A program made the position numbers and the translations under genes. From RFSX01 sp965248155 (GTDB lineage: Bacteria; Bacteroidota; Bacteroidia; Chitinophagales; Saprospiraceae), in the NCBI GenBank assembly GCA_965248155.1, contig CBDFIO010000001.1, forward strand, positions 620,001 through 684,000: a stretch of DNA of 64,000 nt, written 5' to 3'. Positions 24,979-34,014 of the stretch are shown here, in pieces (the first letter of the stretch is position 1; each line of letters opens with the position of its first letter). The notes below the pieces were generated by a model, which saw only the letters and a list, made by a program, of their open reading frames with translations, was not told the DNA's origin and searched no databases.

Positions 24979-25068
24979 GTTACGTATCAGTAACAAATGT
25001 AAATCATTCGTTCCAAATAGACAACACTTATACTAATTGTTTATCACGTTTCATTGCCATATCTTTGT
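24979..25068. promoter_or_regulatory. Divergent control region of unit C
   Basis: Same operator TGTTAC-N6-GTAACA (24979-24996) and same TATCTTTG -7 box (25061-25068) as in unit B. Confidence 0.6.
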
Positions 25069-25102
25069 AAAAACAGTTATTTAAACATCATTTTCGATAC
25101 TT

Positions 25103-25447
25103 ATGAGTAAAGATTTCGGCAATAGAGTAACACAAGCACGTAAGGATAAAGAACTTTCAAGAGAAGAACTCGCCAAGATGATTGGCACTTCTGGCCCAAT
25201 CATTGGACGCTATGAACGTGGTGATATGATGCCTTCTGTTGAGATCGCTACTAAGATTGCTGATGCTCTTGAAGTGAGTTTGGACTTTTTAGTTGGTAAA
25301 TCTTCGTTAACTGTAAAAGATGACTCTATGCTCGAACGGCTTGAGGACATCGCCTCTCTTCCCCAAACTAAAAGATTAGAACTATTCAATGTTCTTGATG
25401 CTTACATAAGAGATTTTAAAACTTCTAAGGCATACGCGACAAAATAA
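25103..25447 (+). CDS. XRE-family repressor, class 2 (unit C)
   Basis: 114 residues, identical to the unit B repressor. With an identical operator, each of the two repressors should act on both units in trans. Confidence 0.85.
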   Translation: MSKDFGNRVTQARKDKELSREELAKMIGTSGPIIGRYERGDMMPSVEIATKIADALEVSLDFLVGKSSLTVKDDSMLERLEDIASLPQTKRLELFNVLDAYIRDFKTSKAYATK

Positions 25448-25480
25448 AAACCCTCACATCTCTGCAAGGGCTTCCTTTCT
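25445..25480 (+). terminator. Terminator of the unit C XRE gene
   Basis: Duplicate of the terminator at 18010-18045. Confidence 0.5.
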
Positions 25481-25634
25481 TTTAAAGCATATTAAATCGA
25501 GGTTACAAAAACCTCGACTAACGGGGTTTCTCAACAGAAGAAAAATCTCAAGTCTATTTTACTCTCGATGCTGTTATTCGTGAGGTCAGGAATAGACGAA
25601 CTTATGCGTTAGCTAAATAAAACCAAGCTTGTTT

Positions 25635-25988
25635 TTACTCATAAGGAAAAAGTTTATCACTAATCTTAAAAACAAAATCACTCTTAGCAAGCCAATCCAC
25701 TTCTTCTTTAACATTTTCGGTAATCTCGTTATACTCTAACAGTGAACCGACATTTTCAATTTTGTCTGTAAAGACAACTTCAAAGTTTAACTCAGCTAAA
25801 CCGAGGGGAACCAAATCAAGAGCATCTTTTATATTCTCTGACTTCACTATTACATTAGCCCAAGCACCCTTGTAATTATCTTCTATTGGAGAATTCTCAA
25901 AATCTATTAAATTGACAAACTCAAAACCTTCCTTAGCTCTTATGTCAACAAAGACTAACCAAAAGTTCTTATACTTTTTATCTTCCAT
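25635..25988 (-). CDS. Candidate immunity protein, type 2 (unit C)
   Basis: 117 residues, identical to the unit B copy. It is still intact although the toxin gene in front of it has lost its 5' part, so its own supply of protein would now depend on another promoter, possibly inside the IS3. Confidence 0.6.
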   Translation of the reverse strand: MEDKKYKNFWLVFVDIRAKEGFEFVNLIDFENSPIEDNYKGAWANVIVKSENIKDALDLVPLGLAELNFEVVFTDKIENVGSLLEYNEITENVKEEVDWLAKSDFVFKISDKLFPYE

Positions 25989-25991
25989 TAT

Positions 25992-26183
25992 TTATTTAGG
26001 GTTCTTTTTTGTTGATCGATTTTCATAATGTACATTATCTTTCCCACTTAATTTTTTACCATCCTTAGTAGCATGATAATGAGTTTTTTGCCCTTTATCG
26101 CTTGAATGTTTTACTGGCTTAGAATTAGACTTAGGGTTATCCCTTGCTGCATCCTTAGCCTTTTTATTATTTGTTTTACTTAC
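25992..26183 (-). pseudogene. Type 2 toxin tip of unit C, truncated by IS3
   Basis: Only the last 63 codons or so of the toxin remain (from VSKTNNKKAKDAARD on). The pretoxin helices and RHS core end are gone. The His-containing C-terminal domain is nearly complete but has no start codon of its own. Confidence 0.8.
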
Positions 26184-26258
26184 TGTAAATCGTCAAATAA
26201 AAGTGGACCATTAAGTGAATAAAATTAAGTTATACATAACTATTAAATTCACTTTATT

Positions 26259-26609
26259 ATGACCAAGAAAAACAAATCAGCAGAATCTTATGTCCGAGAT
26301 GTAAAAAGAAGGACAAGACGTAAATTTTCTACAGAAGAAAAGATTAGAATAGTCATTGAAGGATTAAGAGGAGAACAAAGCGTTGCTTCTCTTTGTAGAA
26401 GAGAAGAGATTTCACAACCACTATATTATAAGTGGAGTAAAGATTTCATGGAAGCAGGGAAGAAACGTTTAAAGGGAGACACAGAACGTGAAGCCAATAC
26501 TTCAGAAGTTCAACATCTAAAGACAGAAAATCAAGACCTTAAAGAGGTAGTAGCAGAACTTACTCTGAAAAATCGTGTGCTTAAAAAAAGCTTGAATGGA
26601 GTAAAATAA
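26259..26609 (+). CDS. IS3-family transposase OrfA (copy 2)
   Basis: 116 residues, identical to OrfA of copy 1: HTH plus C-terminal coiled coil. Transcription starts near the left inverted repeat and runs to the right. Confidence 0.9.
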   Translation: MTKKNKSAESYVRDVKRRTRRKFSTEEKIRIVIEGLRGEQSVASLCRREEISQPLYYKWSKDFMEAGKKRLKGDTEREANTSEVQHLKTENQDLKEVVAELTLKNRVLKKSLNGVK

Positions 26610-26623
26610 AATTCAAGAAGTAT

Positions 26624-27607
26624 ATGCGATTTACAGCAAAAGAAAAGATGGAACTGATTAGGCTGGTTGAGCAATCCGAATGGAGTGTTAGAAGAACTCT
26701 CAAGGAAATTGGTATTCACAAATCAACCTTTTACAACTGGTATAAGAAATATCGGGAAAATGGAATTGTAGGATTAGAGGAAAAGAAAAGTACAAGGAAG
26801 CATTACTGGAACAAGATTCCTGATCGGATCAGGTCTGATATATTGAATCTGGCACTGGAAGTTTCAGAGCTTTCTTGTAGAGAATTGGCTTGCAGGTATA
26901 CTGATGAGAATCAATACTTTATAAGCGAAAGCAGTGTTTACAGAATATTGAAATCTGCTGGACTGATAAACCCTCCTCATTATGATCTGATATCTGCCGC
27001 AGATGAATTTAAAGACAAAACAACAACTGTCAATCAAATGTGGCAAACTGATTTTACTTATTTCAAAATCATTGGCTGGGGATGGTATTACCTATCGACT
27101 ATATTAGATGATTATTCTAGGTACATTATAAGTTGGGAGTTGTGCTCAACGATGAAAACCCTTGATGTAAAAAATACTTTGAATCAGGCATTAAACCATC
27201 CAAATGTAAATTTGAATAAACCGCCTAAGTTATTATCTGATAATGGATCTTGTTATTTAAGTCAAGAGTTGAGCTCTTATTTGGATGATTACAAAATTAA
27301 ACATGTGAGAGGAAGACCTGGTCATCCTCAAACGCAAGGCAAGATTGAAAGGTATCACAGAACAATGAAAAATGTAATTAAACTGGATCATTATTACAGC
27401 CCAGGTGAATTGAGTTTTCGTCTTTCACAATTTGTAAAATATTATAACCATCACAGATATCATGAATCTTTACAAAACTTGATACCAGCAGATGTTTATT
27501 ATGGATTAAAAGAAGAAAAACTGAAGAGAAGAAAATTATGTAAACACAAAACATTTAAAAAACGCAGACAAAAATATTTCAATTTAACTTTTAAAAGTGT
27601 AACTTAA
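26624..27607 (+). CDS. IS3-family transposase OrfB (copy 2)
   Basis: 327 residues, identical to OrfB of copy 1 with all three DDE residues. It is on the plus strand and runs towards the 5' remnant of the unit D primase, which is read in the opposite direction. Confidence 0.93.
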   Translation: MRFTAKEKMELIRLVEQSEWSVRRTLKEIGIHKSTFYNWYKKYRENGIVGLEEKKSTRKHYWNKIPDRIRSDILNLALEVSELSCRELACRYTDENQYFISESSVYRILKSAGLINPPHYDLISAADEFKDKTTTVNQMWQTDFTYFKIIGWGWYYLSTILDDYSRYIISWELCSTMKTLDVKNTLNQALNHPNVNLNKPPKLLSDNGSCYLSQELSSYLDDYKIKHVRGRPGHPQTQGKIERYHRTMKNVIKLDHYYSPGELSFRLSQFVKYYNHHRYHESLQNLIPADVYYGLKEEKLKRRKLCKHKTFKKRRQKYFNLTFKSVT

Positions 27608-27647
27608 TTTTATTCACTTATTGTCCACTTTGGTTTGAAGACCTACA

Positions 27648-27811
27648 GATGAGAAGCATGTCCATATATTTGTCTTAGGATAGATCTGTAGACTTGGAGT
27701 TTTGTCATTGTGCCAGGGGCAGCAGAGGCGATGATTTCGATCAGGAGTGAGATTGTATTGACTAAATACTTGAGATAAAGTGAGTTGAGTTTTAATTTCT
27801 CCGATTGTCAT
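27648..27811 (-). pseudogene. Primase-helicase of unit D, N-terminal remnant
   Basis: About 54 codons from the start (MTIGEIKTQLTLSQVFSQYN) through the first zinc ligands (CCPWHNDKTPS) to TCFSS, where the IS3 begins. The second half of the zinc finger and all catalytic domains are missing. Very close to the N-terminus of primase E, showing that D and E are the same subtype. Confidence 0.85.
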
Positions 27812-27831
27812 GAAAAAAGTTTTTGACTACA

Positions 27832-27914
27832 TATCTGTTGCAAACATAACAGATATATCTTAACTAACCAAAACTTATAGCTCTTTGATACGCATTATAT
27901 GTTTCGTATCTTCG
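27832..27914. promoter_or_regulatory. Divergent control region of unit D
   Basis: Operator candidate TATCTGTT-N8-AACAGATA (27832-27855), a perfect 8-bp inverted repeat. TTTG (27884-27887), 19 bp, TATCTTCG (27907-27914) is a good Bacteroidota promoter for the XRE gene. Confidence 0.65.
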
Positions 27915-27951
27915 CATTATTACTTAATTACTTGTAGTATTCGATACATTT

Positions 27952-28287
27952 ATGAAGTCTGTAACATTCGGCAAGCGACTATCTGAGGTAAGAAAAGCTA
28001 AAAAGCTTTCTCAGGATGAAGTAGGTAAAATGGTTGGTGCTCATGGTGCCGTCATCGGTCGTTACGAACGTGACGAAGTAAAACCTTCTATTGAGATGGC
28101 CACGCAGCTGGCTGAAGCTCTTAAAGTAAGTCTTGATTATTTGGTTGGTGCCACCGATACACTTTTAGAAACAAGTGTGGTAAATCGTATCCTCGATATT
28201 CAGAAGCTTAAAGACAATGACAAGCAACATGTCTTTGCTCTCCTCGATGCTTTCCTCAAGCAAACTAAAATGCAGGCTATAATGTAA
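27952..28287 (+). CDS. XRE-family repressor, class 3 (unit D)
   Basis: 111 residues with an HTH_3 domain at about 7-62 (LSEVRKAKKLSQDEVGKM, GRYERDEVKPS) and a C-terminal helix (LKDNDKQHVFALLDAFL). The downstream terminator overlaps its stop region. It still has its operator although its primase target is broken; it could repress other class 3 units in trans. Confidence 0.85.
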   Translation: MKSVTFGKRLSEVRKAKKLSQDEVGKMVGAHGAVIGRYERDEVKPSIEMATQLAEALKVSLDYLVGATDTLLETSVVNRILDIQKLKDNDKQHVFALLDAFLKQTKMQAIM

Positions 28288-28316
28288 AAAGCCTCTGATC
28301 TCTCAGAGGCTTTAAT
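28285..28316 (+). terminator. Strong terminator of the unit D XRE gene
   Basis: AAAGCCTCTGA-TCTC-TCAGAGGCTTT is a perfect 11-bp stem directly after the stop codon. It works in both directions and also ends the immunity transcript. Confidence 0.8.
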
Positions 28317-28333
28317 AATGATAATCCTTGTTT

Positions 28334-28753
28334 TTATTCTTCTTCGTTAGTATCAATTGACTCAACTGATATATCATTTACTATAGAGTCCTCAAGCCAA
28401 ATTGTTAAACCAATATTTGAGAAGAAAATCGTTTTCTCATCTTCATCATCTTCAACATTAGCTACATATTCTTTCCGTCTTTTATCATGATATGATCTAA
28501 CTAAAGGAATTAGTTCTGAATATTCAGTTACTCCAACTTTTACTTCTACATTATCTATGAGAATTCTGTTAGAATGAATTGAGATATAATCATCATGGAT
28601 AAAAAAGGTAACACCTTTGCTGTCATAATGCATTTCAATTACACCCTCACTTGAAATTATCACATCATCAGGAATTCCAACTTCCTTTTCAATCTCATCT
28701 TGGTTCATTTGAAAATAAATATTTTCAAGTCCCGTGTTAATTATAATATCCAT
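28334..28753 (-). CDS. Candidate immunity protein, type 3 (unit D)
   Basis: I choose the start MDIIINTGLENIYF at 28753 (139 residues) over the longer frame to 28861, because the longer one runs inside the toxin gene and this ATG follows the toxin stop with one base between. The protein is acidic (NVEDDEDEKTIFF, ending DTNEEE) and beta-rich; I do not recognise the family. Position and charge suit an immunity protein against the basic toxin tip. Confidence 0.6.
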   Translation of the reverse strand: MDIIINTGLENIYFQMNQDEIEKEVGIPDDVIISSEGVIEMHYDSKGVTFFIHDDYISIHSNRILIDNVEVKVGVTEYSELIPLVRSYHDKRRKEYVANVEDDEDEKTIFFSNIGLTIWLEDSIVNDISVESIDTNEEE

Positions 28754-28754
28754 G

Positions 28755-29315
28755 TTAATTCCCTTTTCCCTTTTGCGTGTGATTTTCGGAACTTCTTTGC
28801 TTTCTCCTTGCATGATCAATTTGCTTTTGAATTGCTTTCTTCTCTGCTTTTGTGCCAGCATTCCTTTTGGCTTGAATTAAATCTTTTTCTTTTTGAACCC
28901 AAGAATTCTTTCTTGCTTGATTAATCTTTTTGATATTCTTAGTACTTGCCTTTCCTCGCTTTGCGGCTTTCCTAACCTTATTTCCTTTATTTACAATTCC
29001 TAAAGTAGTACCCGCAGTTCCACCAGAGAAAAAATTAGCTAAGAATGCATAAGCTTTTACATCAAGAGGAATACTACCGTGAATGTTCCTTTCACCTGGA
29101 GTTGCATTCTCATCTTGAGTATATCTTGTATCAATTCCTGAAGAACTGGTGGTTTCTACATCTATCACTTCTGCACTTTCAGCATCCACTGTTACAGAAC
29201 CATCTTCGTTAACAGTTCCATCATAAACTATATCAATTTCGTCACCACCTACATCGCTTATCTTTGTAACCTCACCAGTGGTTTTGTCTTTTACATATTC
29301 ATTATCTACACTCAT
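28755..29315 (-). CDS. Orphan RHS C-terminal toxin tip, type 3 (unit D)
   Basis: The start MSVDNEY is the first ATG, but the RHS frame is open upstream to 29414, giving RFIGVDPLADYYPDQSPYNY and NNPLIHTDPTG before it. This core end differs from that of all other units. The tip has an acidic stretch, a short Gly/Ala-rich hydrophobic segment (FFSGGTAGTTLG) and a strongly basic C-terminus (KKINQARKNSWVQKEK, ending ENHTQKGKGN). No catalytic motif is evident to me. Nearly identical to the unit E tip. Confidence 0.75.
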   Translation of the reverse strand: MSVDNEYVKDKTTGEVTKISDVGGDEIDIVYDGTVNEDGSVTVDAESAEVIDVETTSSSGIDTRYTQDENATPGERNIHGSIPLDVKAYAFLANFFSGGTAGTTLGIVNKGNKVRKAAKRGKASTKNIKKINQARKNSWVQKEKDLIQAKRNAGTKAEKKAIQKQIDHARRKQRSSENHTQKGKGN

Positions 29316-29414
29316 TCCAGTAGGATCAGTATGGATGAGTGGATTATTTAGTACATAATTATAAGGAGATTGGTCTGGATAATAATCCGCCAGTGGGTCG
29401 ACACCTATAAACCT

Positions 29415-29935
29415 CTACACTCCTTTTTACTCCTTTTCCAACTTCTTTACACAGCCTTTCAAGCTCTTTTCATTGTGCCTTTGCACAGCTCTAAAGATAA
29501 TAATTTTATTTTTTCATTTGAAGATCTCAATTGAAAAACATCTCACATGAAAAAAAATAAATTGGGTTTTACTTTTGGGTTTTGGTGGTTAGTAAAGCTC
29601 TCCCTGTTCCATGTTTTGCCAACCCTTCAAGCACAGCATATAAGAGTCGCTATGATGTCATACAAAGTACAGACACATAGCTTTACCCACTTATATGCCA
29701 TGCTGGCCAACGCTAAAAACATTCCACAGCGAGAGCTTTACTCTTAATCTTCTCTTCTTCGTTCTTAGCTTTTTCAATTCTCTGTGAGGCTAAAATTCAG
29801 TTGAAAGAAAAAATTTATTACCTCGATTTTTAAAAGTGAAGCTTGGCTTTGTAGCGGTGGCAATGGAGGGGCTTTTACTTTTAAAAATGAGGAGTCAACC
29901 GAAGGGCGACAGCTATCTAATTTGTTCTTTCTTTT
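29415..29935. other. 5' part of the structured intergenic segment, units D/E
   Basis: No gene. Diverged from the A/B segment but with the same landmarks: a pyrimidine-rich stretch beside the RHS end, AATTGAAAA/CAGTTGAAA motifs, and the long-range pair GCATATAAG (about 29636)/CTTATATGC (about 29692). A 66-residue plus-strand frame at 29547 lies across this pair and looks like a chance frame. Confidence 0.45.
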
Positions 29936-30288
29936 GCAGAGAAACAGCCTTGAGCGAGCTTAGCCTTGTGGGGGCGGACTACTGCGGACACGAACGAGGT
30001 AGACAGTAAGGTGAGCGGTTAGCTCGCTGTCTGAATGTGGTACACACAAGGCTTACCACTTTAAATACGTCAGCTGTGCTGACACCTTAATTTGTAAGCC
30101 GCAGCCGAGTGAGTCTCGCAGTCCGCCAAATAATCTGTAGCGGTGGATGTGGCAGCTCTGTATTTTACAGTGCTGTCGCAGACAGAGTAGCTACAGGTGA
30201 ACCCGACGAACACCGCTTCTCTGTCCATTTTTATGAAGCACTAGCGGAATAAAATGGAACTACAAATATTCTGCGAGGCAACGAGCAG
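29936..30288 (+). ncRNA. Candidate structured RNA core, units D/E, short diverged form
   Basis: Shares the order of helices with the A/B core, with compensating changes: GACAG/CTGTC around GTGAGC-GCTCGC (30002-30031; U-G wobble on the plus strand), GGCTTAC (30050)/GTAAGCC (30094) around GTCAGC-TGT-GCTGAC, CTGTAGC/GCTACAG around CTGTA/TACAG, invariant CTGTCGCAGACAG and ACCCGACGAAC, and a closing hairpin CTGC/GCAG (30271-30288). The helix GCATACCA/TGGTATGT of the A/B form is missing as a block. Confidence 0.6.
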
Positions 30289-30297
30289 GCAACTATA

Positions 30298-30717
30298 TTA
30301 TTTCTTAACTGCTCTAACTTTATGAGAAGTAGATCTTTTCGTTGTAGCTCTTCGTTTAGCGTGCACTGTTGTTTTAACCCTGTAGCTACCTTGTATCCAG
30401 CCTCGAATAGATTCAGTTACAACACCATTTAATGAAGTATTTAATTCAAGAGCTTTTAGAGCAACTTCTCGATGAAGATTCGCTGGGATTCTTACATTAA
30501 AGCTACCTTTAAAAGGCTTATCTGGTTCTATATCCATTTTTTTACAATCCTCCAAATATGTGCTTACAGCTTCTTTAAAATCTTTTTCTAATTGAAGGCC
30601 AGTAGTACCTTCATATGATATTAAACCTCTAATACCTACCACTTTTCCATAGAGTAATTTATCTTCTTTACTGTATTCTATTGTTCCAGTATATCCTTTA
30701 TATTCTAAATATTTCAT
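30298..30717 (-). CDS. hicB: HicB-family antitoxin
   Basis: This 139-residue product has an N-terminal HicB-like partial RNase-H fold (YKGYTGTIEY, GIRGLISYEG) and a C-terminal DNA-binding region (NVRIPANLHREVALKALE) with a basic, Thr/Arg-rich tail. It would bind and block HicA and repress the pair's promoter. It overlaps hicA by 4 nt and follows it, so the order is toxin first, as is common for hicAB. The pair sits between the structured segment and the remains of TyrR2, the slot that holds an ORF6N gene at 45 kb. Confidence 0.85.
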   Translation of the reverse strand: MKYLEYKGYTGTIEYSKEDKLLYGKVVGIRGLISYEGTTGLQLEKDFKEAVSTYLEDCKKMDIEPDKPFKGSFNVRIPANLHREVALKALELNTSLNGVVTESIRGWIQGSYRVKTTVHAKRRATTKRSTSHKVRAVKK

Positions 30718-30956
30718 AATCCTAATATTTCTTTCACTTGCTTTAATTGATATTTCTTCATTATCCCACTTGGATGTGGTTTATGTAAATTTATCGGTAC
30801 ATTATCTTCATTAATAAACTTAACTCTTGAGCCTGATGTCTTTCCTTTTTTTATCTCGTCAAAACCAAAATACCTTAATAATCGAACCATCTCGTCAAAA
30901 TGAAAATCAGATGGCATACTTAAAAATCGATCAATTAATTTATCTCTCTTAGACAT
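30714..30956 (-). CDS. hicA: HicA-family mRNA interferase toxin
   Basis: An 80-residue toxin of the dsRBD-like HicA type. The pattern YFGFDEIKKGKTSGSRVKF, with the later INLHKPHPSG containing the expected catalytic His, is characteristic. HicA cleaves mRNA and is neutralised by HicB, the next gene. The length fits the family. It may help to keep the unit in the population. Confidence 0.88.
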   Translation of the reverse strand: MSKRDKLIDRFLSMPSDFHFDEMVRLLRYFGFDEIKKGKTSGSRVKFINEDNVPINLHKPHPSGIMKKYQLKQVKEILGL

Positions 30957-31012
30957 AACGCAAATGTAACTGTATTTAGTTGCAAATAACTAATTAATAA
31001 TCAAATAACTTC

Positions 31013-31204
31013 TTACTTCAATGGATGGAACTCATTTAATTCTTCTGTCAACTCTTCCAAGTTGTAGTGCTTATATCTTTCTACACTTCCTACACATCTA
31101 TAACCTGCCATGTACTGAACTTGTCTAATTCCTATTGTCTTTGTCCATTCTGTAATCACACTTTGACGGATGACTTTTCCCGATGTTATTTTAGGATTCA
31201 TTTT
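31013..31204 (-). pseudogene. TyrR2 of unit D, C-terminal remnant
   Basis: The last 62 codons or so (MNPKITSGKVIRQSV to NEFHPLK), cut by the IS3 on its right. Its C-terminus (YKHYNLEELTEELNE) matches unit G better than units B/C/F, so D belongs to the G subtype of recombinases. Confidence 0.85.
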
Positions 31205-31244
31205 TGTAGGTCTTCAAACCAAAGTGGACAATAAGTGAATAAAA

Positions 31245-32228
31245 TTAAGTTACACTTTTAAAAGTTAAATTGAAATATTCTTGTCTGCGTTTTTTAAATG
31301 TTTTGTGTTTACATAATTTTTTTCTCTTCAGTTTTTCTTCTTTTAATCCATAATAAACATCTGCTGGTGTCAAGTTTTGTAAAGATTCATGATATCTGTG
31401 ATGGTTATAATATTTTACAAATTGTGAAAGAGGAAAACTCAATTCACCTGGGCTGTAATAATGATCCAGTTTAATTACATTTTTCATCGTTCTGTGATAC
31501 CTTTCAATCTTGCCTTGCGTTTGAGGATGACCAGGTCTTCCTCTCACATGTTTAATTTTGTAATCATCCAAATAAGAGCTCAACTCTTGACTTAAATAAC
31601 AAGATCCATTATCAGATAATAACTTAGGCGGTTTATTCAAATTTACATTTGGATGGTTTAATGCCTGATTCAAAGTATTTTTTACATCAAGGGTTTTCAT
31701 CGTTGAGCACAACTCCCAACTTATAATGTACCTAGAATAATCATCTAATATAGTCGATAGGTAATACCATCCCCAGCCAATGATTTTGAAATAAGTAAAA
31801 TCAGTTTGCCACATTTGATTGACAGTTGTTGTTTTGTCTTTAAATTCATCTGCGGCAGATATCAGATCATAATGAGGAGGGTTTATCAGTCCAGCAGATT
31901 TCAATATTCTGTAAACACTGCTTTCGCTTATAAAGTATTGATTCTCATCAGTATACCTGCAAGCCAATTCTCTACAAGAAAGCTCTGAAACTTCCAGTGC
32001 CAGATTCAATATATCAGACCTGATCCGATCAGGAATCTTGTTCCAGTAATGCTTCCTTGTACTTTTCTTTTCCTCTAATCCTACAATTCCATTTTCCCGA
32101 TATTTCTTATACCAGTTGTAAAAGGTTGATTTGTGAATACCAATTTCCTTGAGAGTTCTTCTAACACTCCATTCGGATTGCTCAACCAGCCTAATCAGTT
32201 CCATCTTTTCTTTTGCTGTAAATCGCAT
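31245..32228 (-). CDS. IS3-family transposase OrfB (copy 3)
   Basis: 327 residues with intact DDE residues. It differs from copies 1 and 2 at a few positions (for example FPLSQF for FRLSQF, LTPAD for LIPAD, KRKKL for KRRKL), so it is the most diverged full copy in the window. Confidence 0.93.
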   Translation of the reverse strand: MRFTAKEKMELIRLVEQSEWSVRRTLKEIGIHKSTFYNWYKKYRENGIVGLEEKKSTRKHYWNKIPDRIRSDILNLALEVSELSCRELACRYTDENQYFISESSVYRILKSAGLINPPHYDLISAADEFKDKTTTVNQMWQTDFTYFKIIGWGWYYLSTILDDYSRYIISWELCSTMKTLDVKNTLNQALNHPNVNLNKPPKLLSDNGSCYLSQELSSYLDDYKIKHVRGRPGHPQTQGKIERYHRTMKNVIKLDHYYSPGELSFPLSQFVKYYNHHRYHESLQNLTPADVYYGLKEEKLKRKKLCKHKTFKKRRQEYFNLTFKSVT

Positions 32229-32242
32229 ATACTTCTTGAATT

Positions 32243-32593
32243 TTATTTTACTCCATTCAAGCTTTTTTTAAGCACACGATTTTTTAGAGTAAGTTCTGCT
32301 ACTACCTCTTTAAGGTCTTGATTTTCTGTCTTTAGATGTTGAACTTCTGAAGTGTTGGCTTCACGTTCTGTGTCTCCCTTTAAACGTTTCTTCCCTGCTT
32401 CCATGAAATCTTTACTCCACTTATAATATAGTGGTTGTGAAATCTCTTCTCTTCTACAAAGAGAAGCAACGCTTTGTTCTCCTCTTAATCCTTCAATGAC
32501 TATTCTAATCTTTTCTTCTGTAGAAAATTTACGTCTTGTCCTTCTTTTTACATCTCGGACATAAGATTTTGCTGATTTGTTTTTCTTGTTCAT
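32243..32593 (-). CDS. IS3-family transposase OrfA (copy 3)
   Basis: 116 residues. The N-terminus reads MNKKNKSAKSYV where copy 1 has MTKKNKSAESYV. HTH and coiled coil are unchanged. Confidence 0.9.
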   Translation of the reverse strand: MNKKNKSAKSYVRDVKRRTRRKFSTEEKIRIVIEGLRGEQSVASLCRREEISQPLYYKWSKDFMEAGKKRLKGDTEREANTSEVQHLKTENQDLKEVVAELTLKNRVLKKSLNGVK

Positions 32594-32668
32594 AGTAAAG
32601 TGAATTTAATAGTTATGTATAACTTAATTTTATTCACTTAATGGTCCACTTTTATTTGACGATTTACA

Positions 32669-33994
32669 GTACAAGTCTAAACTATGTCTGATTAATTGAT
32701 GTGGATTTGTTCTCGATTCTATTTTGACTGTCACTTTCATTCTGTCCAGTCCTGTGATTCTGATGCCTCCTAATATTGTTATTTTGATTTCTGAAGTAGT
32801 GTAAGTAAGTAGCTCTGTATTTGTAGTATCGAGCTTGTTTAATGGCCGCCCATCCGCTTTCGCGGTTCTCTCACTCGAAGCACTTTCGTACTTCGCCTCT
32901 TGCGAGGATCGTTCGTTCATCGACTCAGTTGATTTCTCAGTTGAAAAAAATAAGTCTGATTGTTCAGCTACTTCGCTTCTCTCATTGATCAAGTGGTTTA
33001 ATATTTCTGACTCGTGTCCTTGCAGTAAACTATTTACATCTTCTCCCTTTGGTGTATTAACGTGGGTGGTTTTTAGTTTGTCATTGATTCTTTTGATTTC
33101 AGGAGCCCATTTATTGATTGCTTTTTCTGCCGCTTCATCACCATCAAAAAAGAAGATCACTTCTTCTAATAACTCTAACTCTTTAATTGCCTTGTTGTGT
33201 TCTTCTGTAAACCCATTTGTACCATATAGAGCCAATACACTAAACTCATTTGTAATTTCTGATTGCAGCAAGCTTGCAGCATCAATAATGCTTTCTGTCA
33301 ATATCAATTTTGTGGTTTCACTCTTTGGATGTTTTGGATAGAGTCCTTGTTGTTTCCCTGACAAGTAAAAGTGTTTCGCATTGGGTTTGTCCATAATACT
33401 ACGTCCATACACATCTACTATTTTTCCTTCTCTGTTCTTCATGGCGAACATCAAGCAATATTTGATCTTCGGTCGATAGCCTTCTCCTGACTTTTGTAGT
33501 ACACCTATTTGTGTTCCTGATTCATGTAAACTCTTGTTCCATTTTCTGCCGATATCTGCACCGCTATATCCGATGCCCAGTTTCCCATAATCTAAGTTTC
33601 TGCTTTTCGCATACTCGATGGCTTTCTTACTTCTTGGCAGTGCTGATAAAGTTGCTTGATAGTATTTGGTGAGTATTGCTATTCGAGAGATCTCTGGTAG
33701 TGGCTTGGTTTTGTTTATTGAGTAGTTTGGATTGATAAGTTCTTTTGCTTTCAGGATAGCTTCTCGTTTTGTAATTTTCTCATACTTCATGATGAAGTCA
33801 ATCTGATCTCCAGTCCCAGCATTACAGTTTGATGAGAAGCATGTCCATGTATTTGTCTTAGGATAGATCTGTAGACTTGGAGTTTTGTCATTGTGCCAGG
33901 GGCAGCAGAGGCGATGATTTCGATCAGGAGTGAGATTGTATTGACTAAATACTTGAGATAAAGTGAGTTGAGTTTTAATTTCTCCGATTGCCAT
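32669..33994 (-). pseudogene. Primase-helicase of unit E, N-terminal half
   Basis: About 440 codons with an intact zinc finger (CCPWHNDKTPS, two later Cys) and TOPRIM (LILTESIIDAAS, FFDGDEAAEKAI), the Ser-rich linker and the start of the next domain up to HSLDLY, where the IS3 begins. The ATPase and winged helix are lost. The TOPRIM part alone could still fold. Sequence is nearer to D than to A or B. The linker hairpins are present at about 32865-32920. Confidence 0.85.
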
Positions 33995-34014
33995 GAAAAA
34001 AGTTTTTGACTACA

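Larger units (their letters stand above)
19039..26183. repeat. Tandem unit, second copy, cut by IS3
   Basis: Repeats 11604-18748 at a constant offset of 7,435 bp with no difference in the positions I compared, including all proteins. It ends abruptly where the IS3 at 26184 begins. Perfect identity means either a very recent duplication or gene conversion. Confidence 0.9.
26184..27647 (+). mobile_element. IS3-family element, complete copy 2 (1,464 bp)
   Basis: Opposite orientation to the other three copies. The left flank is toxin type 2 (TAC) and the right flank is the primase of unit D (GAT). The flanks come from different genes and show no target duplication, so sequence between two former insertions has been deleted here. 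Confidence 0.92.
31205..32668 (-). mobile_element. IS3-family element, complete copy 3 (1,464 bp)
   Basis: Flanked by the TyrR2 remnant of D (TTT) on the left and the middle of primase E (GTA) on the right. The missing part equals the 3' half of the primase, TyrR1 and most of TyrR2. No target duplication. Confidence 0.92.

Noticed and set aside
28334..28861. Longer 175-codon form of the type 3 immunity gene
   Set aside because: The extra N-terminus overlaps the toxin gene in another frame; an ATG at 28753, one base after the toxin stop, is far more likely.
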